DNA of 64,000 nt, from the NCBI GenBank assembly GCA_902492045.1, contig CABUKB010000001.1, positions 254,492-318,491 of the forward strand. The letters run 5' to 3'. Below, one piece after another: positions 25,948 to 34,369 of the stretch. The translations under genes and the position numbers were made by a program. A model generated the notes under the pieces. It saw only the letters and a list, made by a program, of their open reading frames with translations, was not told the DNA's origin and ran no database searches. Origin of the DNA: an uncultured Oscillospiraceae bacterium (GTDB lineage Bacteria > Bacillota > Clostridia > Oscillospirales > Acutalibacteraceae). Each line of letters starts with the position of its first letter. Position 1 is the first letter of the stretch.

Positions 25948-26778
25948 TTATTTAACGGAAATTTTGCGCGTTAGGAGCCAACGTATGAGAAACAGAAGAC
26001 AAATGCCCACCGCGAGATCGGCGACCGCCGAGCCGAGTCCCAAAGTCACATGTTCAAGTACCGCAAGATCCTGGTTGGTTCCCCACATCTCCGGATGCCT
26101 GATCAAATTGCGCAGCATGGATTCAAAAACCAAGGTCAAACCGCCCTCTTCAGACAGGCGGATGCCGACCGGCAGCAGCAGCATGGCGACAAGTTCGAGC
26201 AGACCGACGACGGTGCTCCCCGCCAGATAAAATACCACGCCGAACAGTACATTGTTGCTTAAAAAAGGCTTGGTATTGGCCAGCGTAACGGCAAAATACA
26301 CCGTGGACAGGGTACTAAACATCTGCACCAGGCCAATGGCAAGCAGGAGAATAAGCAAAGGAAGAAGCGCATCTCCCATGATTGAGGCCAGAAGATCCCA
26401 GATATTCCCGGCCCCGAACAGATCCAGCATACCGGCCAGTCCCAGCAGCAGCCCGGCGATTCCGAGCAGAATCAACAGATAACCCGCCATCATCTTGGAC
26501 GCGAGCAGCGTCCCTTTCCCGACGGGCAGGGTCTGCGCCAAATATCCCTCGGAGCCGAACAAGCCCTTGGCATAGCGCAGCACGGCCAGGATCAGCGCGA
26601 GCACGACTGCCGCAATCCCGGCGCACAGGCAAACCACGGCCAGTCCGGTCTTCATCTGGCCGACATGCAGTGCCTCGGCCAATTTCCCAAGCAGATACGC
26701 AAGCCCGATGCCGAGATACAGGACGGGCATCACCTTTCCCGCCGCCTTGACCTCGTATTTAAGCAGCTTTCCTAACAT
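25948..26778 (-). CDS. ABC-2-type membrane permease subunit
   Basis: The 276-residue protein begins with the cytoplasmic MLGKLLKYEVKAAGK typical of ABC-2 exporters and then shows six hydrophobic segments, ending in the basic RWLLTRKISVK. It pairs with the ATPase whose stop overlaps its start by 7 bp. The GntR-ATPase-permease order is that of YtrA-regulated exporters in Firmicutes, often linked to cell-envelope stress or antibiotics. The substrate is not readable. Confidence 0.85.
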   Translation of the reverse strand: MLGKLLKYEVKAAGKVMPVLYLGIGLAYLLGKLAEALHVGQMKTGLAVVCLCAGIAAVVLALILAVLRYAKGLFGSEGYLAQTLPVGKGTLLASKMMAGYLLILLGIAGLLLGLAGMLDLFGAGNIWDLLASIMGDALLPLLILLLAIGLVQMFSTLSTVYFAVTLANTKPFLSNNVLFGVVFYLAGSTVVGLLELVAMLLLPVGIRLSEEGGLTLVFESMLRNLIRHPEMWGTNQDLAVLEHVTLGLGSAVADLAVGICLLFLIRWLLTRKISVK

Positions 26779-27470
26779 CTGAACACCTCCCGGAAATAGG
26801 CATCGAGCGACTTTCCCGTTTTTTCACGCAGGGCATCGGCACTGTCCGCCGTGATCAGGCGCCCGTAGTCCATCACAACCACATCGTCGAATATCCGCTC
26901 GACATCATAGATCAAATGTGTGGACAACAGCACGCTCGAATCCTCGGTATAGTTGTTGAGGATCGTATGCAGGATTGAATCCCGCGCGGCGGGATCCACC
27001 CCGCTTAACGGCTCATCCAGGATGTAGAGCTTCGCGGCCCGGGACATCACCAGAATCAACTGCAACTTTTCCTGCATGCCCTTGGACATGGTTTTCAGGC
27101 GCATAGCGGGTTCAAGACGGAACTGGCGCAGCATTTCCTCCGCCTTTTGGCGGTCAAAATCCCGGTAGAAATCCGCAAACATGCTGATCGCATCCCGGGC
27201 CCTCATCCAGTCGCTGAGATAGGTTTTTTCCGGCAGATAAGAGACGATGGACTTGGTGTAGATCCCGGGGGAATGCCCGTCGATCCGCACCTCTCCCGTA
27301 TAATCGGTGATCAAGCCGGCCAGAATTTTGAACAGCGTGGTCTTTCCGCATCCGTTCGGTCCCACGACGCCGACAATCCGTCCGCTTTCAACCGACAAAT
27401 GAAACCCCTGCAAGACCGGTCGGGCACTGTATCCTTTGCCGACATCCCGCAATTCCACAAGTTTGCTCAT
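26772..27470 (-). CDS. ABC transporter ATP-binding subunit
   Basis: The 232-residue ATPase has Walker A GPNGCGKTT (residues about 38-46), a shortened signature MSKGMQEKLQL and Walker B LYILDEPLSGVDP with the catalytic Glu. The SKGMQ signature replaces LSGGQ and is common in this exporter group. The start overlaps the GntR stop by 4 bp, so translation is coupled. It energises the permease encoded next. Confidence 0.93.
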   Translation of the reverse strand: MSKLVELRDVGKGYSARPVLQGFHLSVESGRIVGVVGPNGCGKTTLFKILAGLITDYTGEVRIDGHSPGIYTKSIVSYLPEKTYLSDWMRARDAISMFADFYRDFDRQKAEEMLRQFRLEPAMRLKTMSKGMQEKLQLILVMSRAAKLYILDEPLSGVDPAARDSILHTILNNYTEDSSVLLSTHLIYDVERIFDDVVVMDYGRLITADSADALREKTGKSLDAYFREVFRC

Positions 27471-27862
27471 ATATCCCCCTCATTTCTCTCGTTGATTTCA
27501 TTTGGCCTTTCCTTTTGCAGCAGGGGAAGGACCTCTTCCCTCGTATATCCCAGGCCCTCCATACGCAGCCAAAAATCCTCCAGGATTTCCTCCGCCAGAT
27601 TCGCGCGAAGCCGCCGAATCCGTTTTTGATCCCCCGTGACAAAACGGCCGGATGTCCGCTCGCTGTAGAGCAGCCCGTCCCGCTCCATTTCGGCAAGTGC
27701 CCGCTGCATCGTATTGGGATTGACGCCAAAAGCCAGGGCCAGTTCCCGTACGGGCGGGATTCGCTGACCGGCTGGCCATTCGCCCCTGACAATCAGCCGC
27801 TGTATTCTCTCAATGAGCTGAAGGTAAATCGGCACGCTGGCATCGTACGCCGGATCCTGCAA
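27467..27862 (-). CDS. GntR-family regulator (YtrA type)
   Basis: This 131-residue protein has the winged helix of GntR at the N-terminus (IYLQLIERIQRLIVRGEWPA, then RELALAFGVNPNTMQRALAE) and only a short C-terminal tail for dimerisation, the YtrA layout. The start is TTG at 27862 with AAAGGAGG 8 bases upstream. It probably represses its own operon by binding the palindrome that overlaps the transcription start, and is released by an envelope-related signal. Confidence 0.92.
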   Translation of the reverse strand: MQDPAYDASVPIYLQLIERIQRLIVRGEWPAGQRIPPVRELALAFGVNPNTMQRALAEMERDGLLYSERTSGRFVTGDQKRIRRLRANLAEEILEDFWLRMEGLGYTREEVLPLLQKERPNEINERNEGDI

Positions 27863-27881
27863 GTGCCTGGCCTCCTTTCCA

Positions 27882-27931
27882 TTGTATTATTGTCTTAATA
27901 CAAGAATACAGGAAGAGGCTTCTTTTGTCAA
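27882..27931 (-). promoter_or_regulatory. Promoter with overlapping GntR operator
   Basis: On the minus strand TTGACA (27926-27931) and TATTCT (27903-27908) are 17 bp apart. Directly downstream, covering the expected start point, is a perfect 8-bp inverted repeat TTGTATTA-N6-TAATACAA (27882-27903), 20 bp before the gntR start. The placement fits autorepression. Confidence 0.82.
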
Positions 27932-28045
27932 GTATTTCATTCAATTAAAAGGAATATCATCTTTTATGTCCTGTCTAGCATCGCTGTCCCGCATGCGGCC
28001 CATCCCTTTTTCAGTTTCCGCGTTTTCCCCCGCCTGGCTTGGGTG

Positions 28046-28074
28046 TTGCATGCGAAACGAAAATCGAGTATAAT
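28046..28074 (+). promoter_or_regulatory. Promoter of the ABC-F gene
   Basis: TTGCAT (28046-28051) and TATAAT (28069-28074) are 17 bp apart, 65 bp before the ABC-F start. Confidence 0.78.
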
Positions 28075-28139
28075 AAAATTTATTGTGCATCTCGCGGCCG
28101 GGCCGCGTCTGCCACCAACTATAACTCGTGGGAGGAACT

Positions 28140-29759
28140 ATGATTACCGTATCCGATGTCAGCCTCCAATTCGGCGGACAAAACCTATTCACCCATGTAA
28201 ATCTGCAATTCACGCCCGGGAACTGCTACGGCGTTATCGGCGCCAACGGCGCGGGTAAATCCACCTTTCTGCGAATTCTGTCCGGCGATCTGGAACCCTC
28301 CACCGGGGAGGTCTCCATCGCTCTCCAGACCCGAATGTCGGTCCTGAGGCAGGATCATTTCGCCTATGATGAACAGACGGTTCTGGATACCGTGCTGCAG
28401 GGCAATCCCCGTCTGTTTGAAATCATGCAGCAAAAGGACGCGCTGTATGCCAAGGAGGACTTTACGGAAGAGGACGGCGTTTTGGCCTCCGAACTGGAAG
28501 GGGAATTCGCTGAACTCAACGGCTGGGAGGCGGAAACCGAAGCCGGTCGGATTCTACAGGGGTTGGGATTGTCCCAGGAACTGCTCTATGATCAGATGGG
28601 AAATCTGGCCGACCGGGACAAGGTGAAGATCCTGCTGGCAAGGGCCCTGTACGGCCAACCCGACATTATTCTTCTCGACGAACCGACCAACCATCTGGAC
28701 ATTGCCTCCATCAATTGGCTGGAGGACTTTCTGATGGATTATAGCGGCACCGTCATCGTGGTCTCACACGACCGGCATTTTCTCAATAACGTCTGCACCC
28801 ACATTGTGGATGTGGATTACAACAAGATCAAAATTTATGTGGGCAACTACGATTTCTGGTATGAATCCAGCCAGCTGATGCAACGGATGATCCGGGATCA
28901 AAACAAGAAAGCGGAAGATAAAATTAAAGAATTGCAGAATTTTATCCAACGCTTCTCCGCCAATAAATCGAAATCCCGGCAGGCCACATCCCGCAAAAAG
29001 CTGATCGAAAAGCTGACGGTGGAGGAAATGCCGGCTTCTTCCCGCCGTTATCCGTTCGTGGGCTTTACCATGGACCGGGAAGCGGGCAAAGAGATTCTTA
29101 CGGTGGAGGGGCTGTGTAAATCCCTTGAGGACGGCACGCCCGTGCTGCACAACGTATCCTTCCGGGTGAATAAAGGGGATAAGATTGCCTTTGTCGGGGA
29201 AAACGAAATCGCTGTCACCACCCTGTTTCGCATCTTGATGGAGGAAATTCCCCCTGATTCGGGCTCCTTCAAATGGGGCGGCACCACCAGCCAATCCTAT
29301 TTTCCCAAAGACAACTCCGCCTTTTTCGACGGAGCGGACCTCAATTTGCTGGAATGGCTCAACCAGTACTCGAAAGACAACACCGAAACGTATCTGCGGG
29401 GCTTTCTCGGCAAAATGCTCTTTTCCGGTGACGATGTGCTCAAACCCGTAAAGGTGCTGTCCGGCGGGGAAAAGGTGCGGTGTATGCTCTCCCGCATGAT
29501 GATGTTCGGGTCCAATGTGCTGGTGCTCGACCAGCCCACCAACCATTTGGATCTGGAATCCATCACCGCAGTCAATGACGGGCTGATCGACTTCAAAGGC
29601 AACGTGTTGTTTTCCTCCTATGACCATCAATTTATCTCGACCGTTGCCAACCGGATCATCGAGTTTCTGCCTGACGGCACCATTCTCGACAAAACCATGC
29701 CCTACGACGACTACCTGGAGTGGAAGGCCGGCAGAGCGCCGGCTCAATCGGAGCCGTGA
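28140..29759 (+). CDS. ABC-F protein (YkpA/YbiT-like) with one degenerate ATP site
   Basis: The 539-residue soluble protein has two ABC domains joined by a charged linker (DQNKKAEDKIKELQNF) and no membrane part, as in ribosome-associated ABC-F factors. Domain 1 has a normal Walker A (GANGAGKST) and Walker B (LLDEPTNHLD) but LADRDK in place of the LSGGQ signature. Domain 2 has GENEIAVTT, with Val359 at the Walker A lysine, and VLDQPTNHLD, with Gln at the catalytic Glu, but a good LSGGEK. Thus one composite site looks canonical and the other dead. GGGAGGAACT precedes ATG 28140. It probably acts on translation. Confidence 0.9.
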   Translation: MITVSDVSLQFGGQNLFTHVNLQFTPGNCYGVIGANGAGKSTFLRILSGDLEPSTGEVSIALQTRMSVLRQDHFAYDEQTVLDTVLQGNPRLFEIMQQKDALYAKEDFTEEDGVLASELEGEFAELNGWEAETEAGRILQGLGLSQELLYDQMGNLADRDKVKILLARALYGQPDIILLDEPTNHLDIASINWLEDFLMDYSGTVIVVSHDRHFLNNVCTHIVDVDYNKIKIYVGNYDFWYESSQLMQRMIRDQNKKAEDKIKELQNFIQRFSANKSKSRQATSRKKLIEKLTVEEMPASSRRYPFVGFTMDREAGKEILTVEGLCKSLEDGTPVLHNVSFRVNKGDKIAFVGENEIAVTTLFRILMEEIPPDSGSFKWGGTTSQSYFPKDNSAFFDGADLNLLEWLNQYSKDNTETYLRGFLGKMLFSGDDVLKPVKVLSGGEKVRCMLSRMMMFGSNVLVLDQPTNHLDLESITAVNDGLIDFKGNVLFSSYDHQFISTVANRIIEFLPDGTILDKTMPYDDYLEWKAGRAPAQSEP

Positions 29760-29770
29760 TTTTTCATCGA

Positions 29771-29810
29771 AAAGAGGTCGGACAGGAAAACCTGTCCGAC
29801 CTCTTTGATT
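29771..29810 (+). terminator. Terminator of the ABC-F gene
   Basis: A perfect 16-bp stem (AAAGAGGTCGGACAGG and complement) around AAAA ends in TTTGATT, 11 bp after the stop. Confidence 0.93.
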
Positions 29811-29892
29811 AAATATGCCGGGCCTTAAATTCGCAAAAGAGTTGCACCGCCCTGAGATTCCTTCTGGACGCAACGCCCCTTTTCCCCGGTGC

Positions 29893-30549
29893 TTACCGTT
29901 TTTCTTTGCGGATCGCCGTATACAGGCCCATCACTGTGCAAAGGACCACCAGGCCGCCCGCGACACAAAACAGGGTCAGTGCCACCGGCGAAATGGGGGG
30001 ACGTGTACCGCCGGGGTTATCCTCCACCACGGACGTGGCCGAAAACGCCCAAAAAAGCTGTCTGGCCGCCGATGCCGGATCCCCTTCATAGGTGAAAGCA
30101 CACCGCAGGGAGATGGTATAGGATTTCGCTTCTCCCGGCGCAATCTCGGTATTCAGACGAAATTCGCCCTGGTTGATGGCGCTATACGGGCCATCGTACA
30201 AAACAGTCTCTCCATCCCGAATGGTGATGGTCAGGGCCGCAAGATACGCAAGAGCCTCCGGGGAGTCCTCCGGGAGTTCCACCCCTCTGAGATGGACAGA
30301 GGCGTTCTGCGCCGTGTCGTTGCGAATGGTGAGGGTGCCCTGCGTCAGCTTGGTCTGGCCCGCCGGCACCGTGGGGTATTCCCAAAAAGCCGGCTGTGCC
30401 GGACTTTCCTCGATCGCGCCCGCGCCTGCGCCGTCGGTCAGAATAAACGTTTTCTCCGCCGGAAGGTCGGCCGCTCCTGCCGACACCGGCCGCCAAAGGA
30501 ACAGCAGCAGCGTCACGAGCGGAGAAGCCGCTTTCAGCCATCGCTTCAT
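29893..30549 (-). CDS. Secreted, membrane-anchored protein of unknown function
   Basis: This 218-residue protein has a signal peptide (residues 1-27, ending PVSAGAA), an extracellular part of about 150 residues with beta-sandwich character (TLTIRNDTAQNASVHLRGVE), then a membrane segment (ALTLFCVAGGLVVLCTVMGL) and a short basic tail. GGGAGGG precedes the ATG. It follows the LamG-like gene by 15 bp and shares its topology, so the two probably form one surface module. No known family is recognised. Confidence 0.7.
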   Translation of the reverse strand: MKRWLKAASPLVTLLLFLWRPVSAGAADLPAEKTFILTDGAGAGAIEESPAQPAFWEYPTVPAGQTKLTQGTLTIRNDTAQNASVHLRGVELPEDSPEALAYLAALTITIRDGETVLYDGPYSAINQGEFRLNTEIAPGEAKSYTISLRCAFTYEGDPASAARQLFWAFSATSVVEDNPGGTRPPISPVALTLFCVAGGLVVLCTVMGLYTAIRKEKR

Positions 30550-30564
30550 CTTTGCAGCCCTCCC

Positions 30565-31602
30565 CTACTGTTTTTTTCGCCGGATGATCTCAAGAATGCT
30601 CAACACTACCGACAAAATCACGAACAGCGAGGCCAGTACAAGGATCAAAATCATCGACCACAGTGGCAGTCCGAACAGGGGGCTCGGCTGATTCAGGTCG
30701 ATACCGCCGGCTACTGTGGTATAGGGAAATGCCGAAGAGCCGGAACTGTCGGGATCGGCTGAATCGGCCCCCGAAACAGGATCGTCCGCGGAAAAAGGAT
30801 CGAGCCCTTCCATGGCCCTGGCGATTTGGCTCTCATCCAGCGCCACTTCATACACGGCGACATCATCGAGAAGGGCATTGAGATAGGGTCCGCCGTCAAA
30901 TCCCGCGCCGATCCTCATATTGGGGGCCAGCAGTTCCGCAATCGAGGCAACCAGCGTCTGACTCTGCCAAAGACGCCCGTCGACATACAGCCGCATCTCC
31001 TGTCCCGTGGTGACGGCGGCCACATGATGCCATTCTCCCACCGGCAGGCCATACGCCTCGGCCCCCTCCACCGCCGGGTTCCAAATCTCCACCCGTGTTC
31101 CGTTGTCCCCGCCGTAGTTGTACCCCAGATAGATCCCGTCTAAGATCCGCCCTTGCCCATCGGTTTTACCGGTATCTCTCATATGCGGCGACAGGGTCAG
31201 CCAGTTCGACGTTCCTCTGGCCACGGTGAAAATGCGCTGCCCGTAAAATCCATCGGGATTGGCGGAGTCCTTGGCCCCCTGCCAGTTGATCCACGCGGTG
31301 AAGGTCATGGCCGGAATCTTCATCTGGGTTTGAGGAATCTGGAGGTATTCCGACACGCCGTCGAGAACCAGCGCCTTGCCGTGCCGGCCGTTATCGCTCC
31401 AGGTCATGTCGTCAAGAGACGCCTTTTCCCCATTTTTATAAAAAGAGACGTAACTCGAGCTCTCGCCCGGTTCGGTGATGACATTGATTTTGCTGTTTAC
31501 GTATCCTTCCCTTGCGGCCGACACAGGCAGCCCGGCCAGGAGAGGCAACATCCACAGCGTTGCGGCCAACAGCCGCGCGCCGGTCCGTAATTGTCTTTTC
31601 AT
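30565..31602 (-). CDS. LamG-like (concanavalin-type) surface protein
   Basis: The 345-residue protein has a signal peptide (1-29), then a LamG/concanavalin A-like lectin domain at about 70-255: GKALVLDGVSEYLQIPQTQM, MTFTAWINWQG, WHHVAAVTTGQEMRLYVDGR and LDDVAVYEVALDESQIA are its usual strands. A Ser/Asp-rich spacer and a C-terminal membrane segment (WSMILILVLASLFVILSVV) with a basic tail follow. It probably binds glycans at the cell surface. A minus-strand promoter lies about 60 bp upstream. Confidence 0.85.
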   Translation of the reverse strand: MKRQLRTGARLLAATLWMLPLLAGLPVSAAREGYVNSKINVITEPGESSSYVSFYKNGEKASLDDMTWSDNGRHGKALVLDGVSEYLQIPQTQMKIPAMTFTAWINWQGAKDSANPDGFYGQRIFTVARGTSNWLTLSPHMRDTGKTDGQGRILDGIYLGYNYGGDNGTRVEIWNPAVEGAEAYGLPVGEWHHVAAVTTGQEMRLYVDGRLWQSQTLVASIAELLAPNMRIGAGFDGGPYLNALLDDVAVYEVALDESQIARAMEGLDPFSADDPVSGADSADPDSSGSSAFPYTTVAGGIDLNQPSPLFGLPLWSMILILVLASLFVILSVVLSILEIIRRKKQ

Positions 31603-31659
31603 GTACGCCAGCCTTTCTCAGTGGATGGTTTCCGCTATACGGGCGGAACCCGTACGTTT

Positions 31660-31688
31660 ATTCTCCCCCATCTGACCCGGTTTGTCAA
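31660..31688 (-). promoter_or_regulatory. Probable promoter of the LamG gene pair
   Basis: On the minus strand TTGACA (31683-31688) and GAGAAT (31660-31665) are 17 bp apart. The -35 is perfect, the -10 weak. Confidence 0.5.
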
Positions 31689-31852
31689 TGGGGACGGCCG
31701 ATTTTTCCGCGCAAAGGGGACAACGATAGGCTTTTCGCGGGCTCAATGGGACAAGCGGCAGCGCCAGGCAGTGGGGCGGGCCCGTCTTCCCCACGGCCCA
31801 GCACATAACCCGCCCGGTTCCGGCATAGGATGAACGGACGGGAGGAATGGGC

Positions 31853-33259
31853 ATGTGGATGGATACGGCCATTGTACTGGGCTACATTCTGCTGCTCGTG
31901 GGCATCGGCCTGCGGGGGGGCAGGGGGGTGAAAAACGCCGCAGACTTCACCGCCTCGGGGGGACGGTATGGCACCGCGGTGATTTTTGCCACACTGTCCG
32001 CCTCCTATGTGGGAGGCGGATATTCCTCCGGCAATGCCGCCAAAGCCTTTTCATCCGGCATCGGCACCACGTTAACTCTGCTGGGCTTCAGCCTCTCCAT
32101 GGTGCTCATCGGGAAATTTCTGGTTCCCGGCGTGGCCCGGTTTCCAAACGCCGTCACGGTCGGCGGGATTGTGGGGGAGGCTTACGGACGGCGGGCCCGG
32201 GTACTCACCGGGCTATTCTCCTTTTTGTGCTGCGCCGGGGTAGTGGGGGCCCAGATGGAATCCATCGGCATGGTGTTCCACGTGTTGCTCGGGGTGGAAC
32301 ACCACACCGGAATCTTTCTCGGCTGCGGCATCGTCCTGCTTTACACCACCTTTGGAGGACTGCAGTCGGTCATCTTCGCCGATATCCTCCAATTCCTATT
32401 GCTCGCGGGCGGAATGCCGATGCTGTTGATTCTGGCCCTGGCCCGGGCCGGCGGGCCGGAAGCCGTCCTGCAGTCGCTCCCCGCTTCCTATTTTGATCCC
32501 TTCAACGGAACCACGGCAGCCGGATTCCTCTCCCTCTTCCTGTCGATGATGCTGGGGGAGGCATTGGCCCCTCCCTATACTCAGCGGCTCCTGATCGGCC
32601 GCAATCCCAAGGAAACGGCGCGAGGAACCATCCTGAGCGGCCTGTTTTCGGTTCCTTTCTTTCTTGTGACCGGCGGCATCGGCCTTGCCGCTTACGCTCT
32701 GCATGTGACGGACGAGGCGGCTTCCGCCATGCCCGCCCTGATTCAAGCCGTGCTCCCCGCCGGTGTCCGGGGGATCCTGATGGCGGCCATGGTATCCATC
32801 ATTCTGTCGGCGGCAGACGGTTTTTTGAACGGGGCGGCGGTGAGTTTCGTCTGCGATGCGCTCATGCCGCTGAAACCCGGACTGTCCGATAAGGCCCAGC
32901 TTTTCTGGCTCCGGGGAATCAATGTAGCCACCGGATTGGCGGCGGTCTGTCTGGCCTTTGTGGTACCGGATGTCTTCGGGATCCTGGTACTGGCCTATTC
33001 CTTCTGGAGCCCCTTGATCCTTGTCCCTTTGGCGGCGGCCCTGTTGGGGGTGAAATCCAACGGGCGAGCGTTCCGTTACGCGCTGCTGGCCGGGTTGGTC
33101 TCCACTCTCGTGTGGAATTATGCCTTTGGAAAGCCATGGGGATTCGAGGGGGCTATCGTCGGCACCTTCTGCAATTTCGTGGTATTTGCCTTATGTACCA
33201 GGTCTTACCACCGATACCGGTCTCAGTCCCTGAGGATATGGAAAGCCGGAAAACCTTGA
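31853..33259 (+). CDS. Sodium:solute symporter (SSS family)
   Basis: The 468-residue protein has about 12-13 membrane segments across its full length, the SSS pattern. The N-terminal part has ATLSASYVGGGYSSGNAAKA, the equivalent of the family's first-helix substrate region, and the middle holds GEALAPPYTQRLLIGRNPKE, the conserved PYTQR-type loop. ATG at 31853 is preferred over 31847 because GGGAGGA then has a normal spacing. It imports a small organic solute with sodium. The substrate is not readable. Confidence 0.9.
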   Translation: MWMDTAIVLGYILLLVGIGLRGGRGVKNAADFTASGGRYGTAVIFATLSASYVGGGYSSGNAAKAFSSGIGTTLTLLGFSLSMVLIGKFLVPGVARFPNAVTVGGIVGEAYGRRARVLTGLFSFLCCAGVVGAQMESIGMVFHVLLGVEHHTGIFLGCGIVLLYTTFGGLQSVIFADILQFLLLAGGMPMLLILALARAGGPEAVLQSLPASYFDPFNGTTAAGFLSLFLSMMLGEALAPPYTQRLLIGRNPKETARGTILSGLFSVPFFLVTGGIGLAAYALHVTDEAASAMPALIQAVLPAGVRGILMAAMVSIILSAADGFLNGAAVSFVCDALMPLKPGLSDKAQLFWLRGINVATGLAAVCLAFVVPDVFGILVLAYSFWSPLILVPLAAALLGVKSNGRAFRYALLAGLVSTLVWNYAFGKPWGFEGAIVGTFCNFVVFALCTRSYHRYRSQSLRIWKAGKP

Positions 33260-33308
33260 AGGACGGCCGCCCCTCTGGTATACTGGATGGGAAGGAGGGC
33301 TGCCCTTT

Positions 33309-34268
33309 ATGATCGTCAGCGCCAGCCGCCGGACCGATATCCCGGCTTTTCATCTGCCCTGGATGCTGGAACGTCTGCGTCAGGGGTACGCGTTTGCCCG
33401 CAATCCCCATAATCCCCGTCAAATCCGCCGGATTCCCCTGAACCGGGAGGAGACCGACTGCATTGTATTTTGGACCAAAGACGGAAGCGGCCTTCTCCGG
33501 CATCTGGATGAATTGGAGGGATTCGGTGTTCCCTTCTATGTCCAGTGGACCCTGACGGGCTACGGCCCCGATCTGGAACCGGGCGTGCCGGATAAAAGCG
33601 TCCTCGCCGAAACCTTCCGGGCACTGGCGCGGCGGATCGGTCCGCGCAGGCTCGTATGGCGGTATGATCCGGTGCTCCTTTACGGCCCATATACAGCCGG
33701 CCGGCATTTAGACGCTTTTGACCGGTTATGCCGCCTGTTTTCCGGTTCCACCGACACCTGCATCTTCAGTTTTGTGGACCTGTATGCCAAAACCCGCCGC
33801 GCCCTGCCAACGCTGCGCCCGGTTTCGCCGGAGGATATGGATAAACTGGCGGCGGGTTTTGCCCGCATCGCCGGAAATGCCGGAATCTCACTGCACACCT
33901 GCTGTGAAAAGGATTTCCGCCGGTACGGGATCGAGCCGGCGGCCTGCATCGACCGCGTTCGGATTGAAGAAATCGCGGGACATCCGGTCAAGGCGCTCCG
34001 GGATCCGGGCCAGCGTCCGGGATGCGGTTGTGTCCAAAGCGCCGACATCGGCGCATACGGCACCTGTTTTCATCAATGTGCCTATTGCTACGCCGCCGGC
34101 CCGACCCATTTTGCCGAGTGCCGGCCGGGAAGCCCCCTGCTGGCGGGAGAGGTTGGCCCCGGAGAGATTCCGCCGCCGGAAAACCGCCAGATGAGTCTGT
34201 TCGCCCTGGCTGACGATAAAGGGAACCCCGACCCCGGAGATTTTGGCCAGAATCCCCCATCTTCCTAA
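33309..34268 (+). CDS. DUF1848 protein, possible iron-sulfur protein
   Basis: The 319-residue protein matches the DUF1848 family: it begins MIVSASRRTDIPAFH, has FWTKDGSGLLRHLDEL and VWRYDPVLLYG in the middle, and ends with a cysteine cluster, PGCGCVQSADIGAYGTCFHQ followed by CAYCYA. The CxxCxYCYA arrangement resembles the cluster site of spore-photoproduct-lyase-like and radical-SAM enzymes, but function is unproven. It follows the symporter by 49 bp and may be co-transcribed. Confidence 0.85.
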   Translation: MIVSASRRTDIPAFHLPWMLERLRQGYAFARNPHNPRQIRRIPLNREETDCIVFWTKDGSGLLRHLDELEGFGVPFYVQWTLTGYGPDLEPGVPDKSVLAETFRALARRIGPRRLVWRYDPVLLYGPYTAGRHLDAFDRLCRLFSGSTDTCIFSFVDLYAKTRRALPTLRPVSPEDMDKLAAGFARIAGNAGISLHTCCEKDFRRYGIEPAACIDRVRIEEIAGHPVKALRDPGQRPGCGCVQSADIGAYGTCFHQCAYCYAAGPTHFAECRPGSPLLAGEVGPGEIPPPENRQMSLFALADDKGNPDPGDFGQNPPSS

Positions 34269-34280
34269 CCGACGGATAAC

Positions 34281-34318
34281 AACAGGACCGGAGTTTGGCT
34301 CCGGTCCTGTTGCCTTTG
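34281..34318 (+). terminator. Terminator between DUF1848 gene and uvrC
   Basis: A perfect 13-bp stem (AACAGGACCGGAG and complement) around TTTGG follows the stop by 12 bp. The tail GCCTTTGTC is weakly T-rich. Confidence 0.8.
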
Positions 34319-34369
34319 TCCAAGCCGTTGGATGAGCTTCCCCCCATCTCCTCGGACCGACTCCGGCTG

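Noticed and set aside
28764..29873. 369-codon minus-strand frame opposite the ABC-F gene
   Set aside because: The plus-strand protein has clear ABC motifs throughout; the antisense frame has none.
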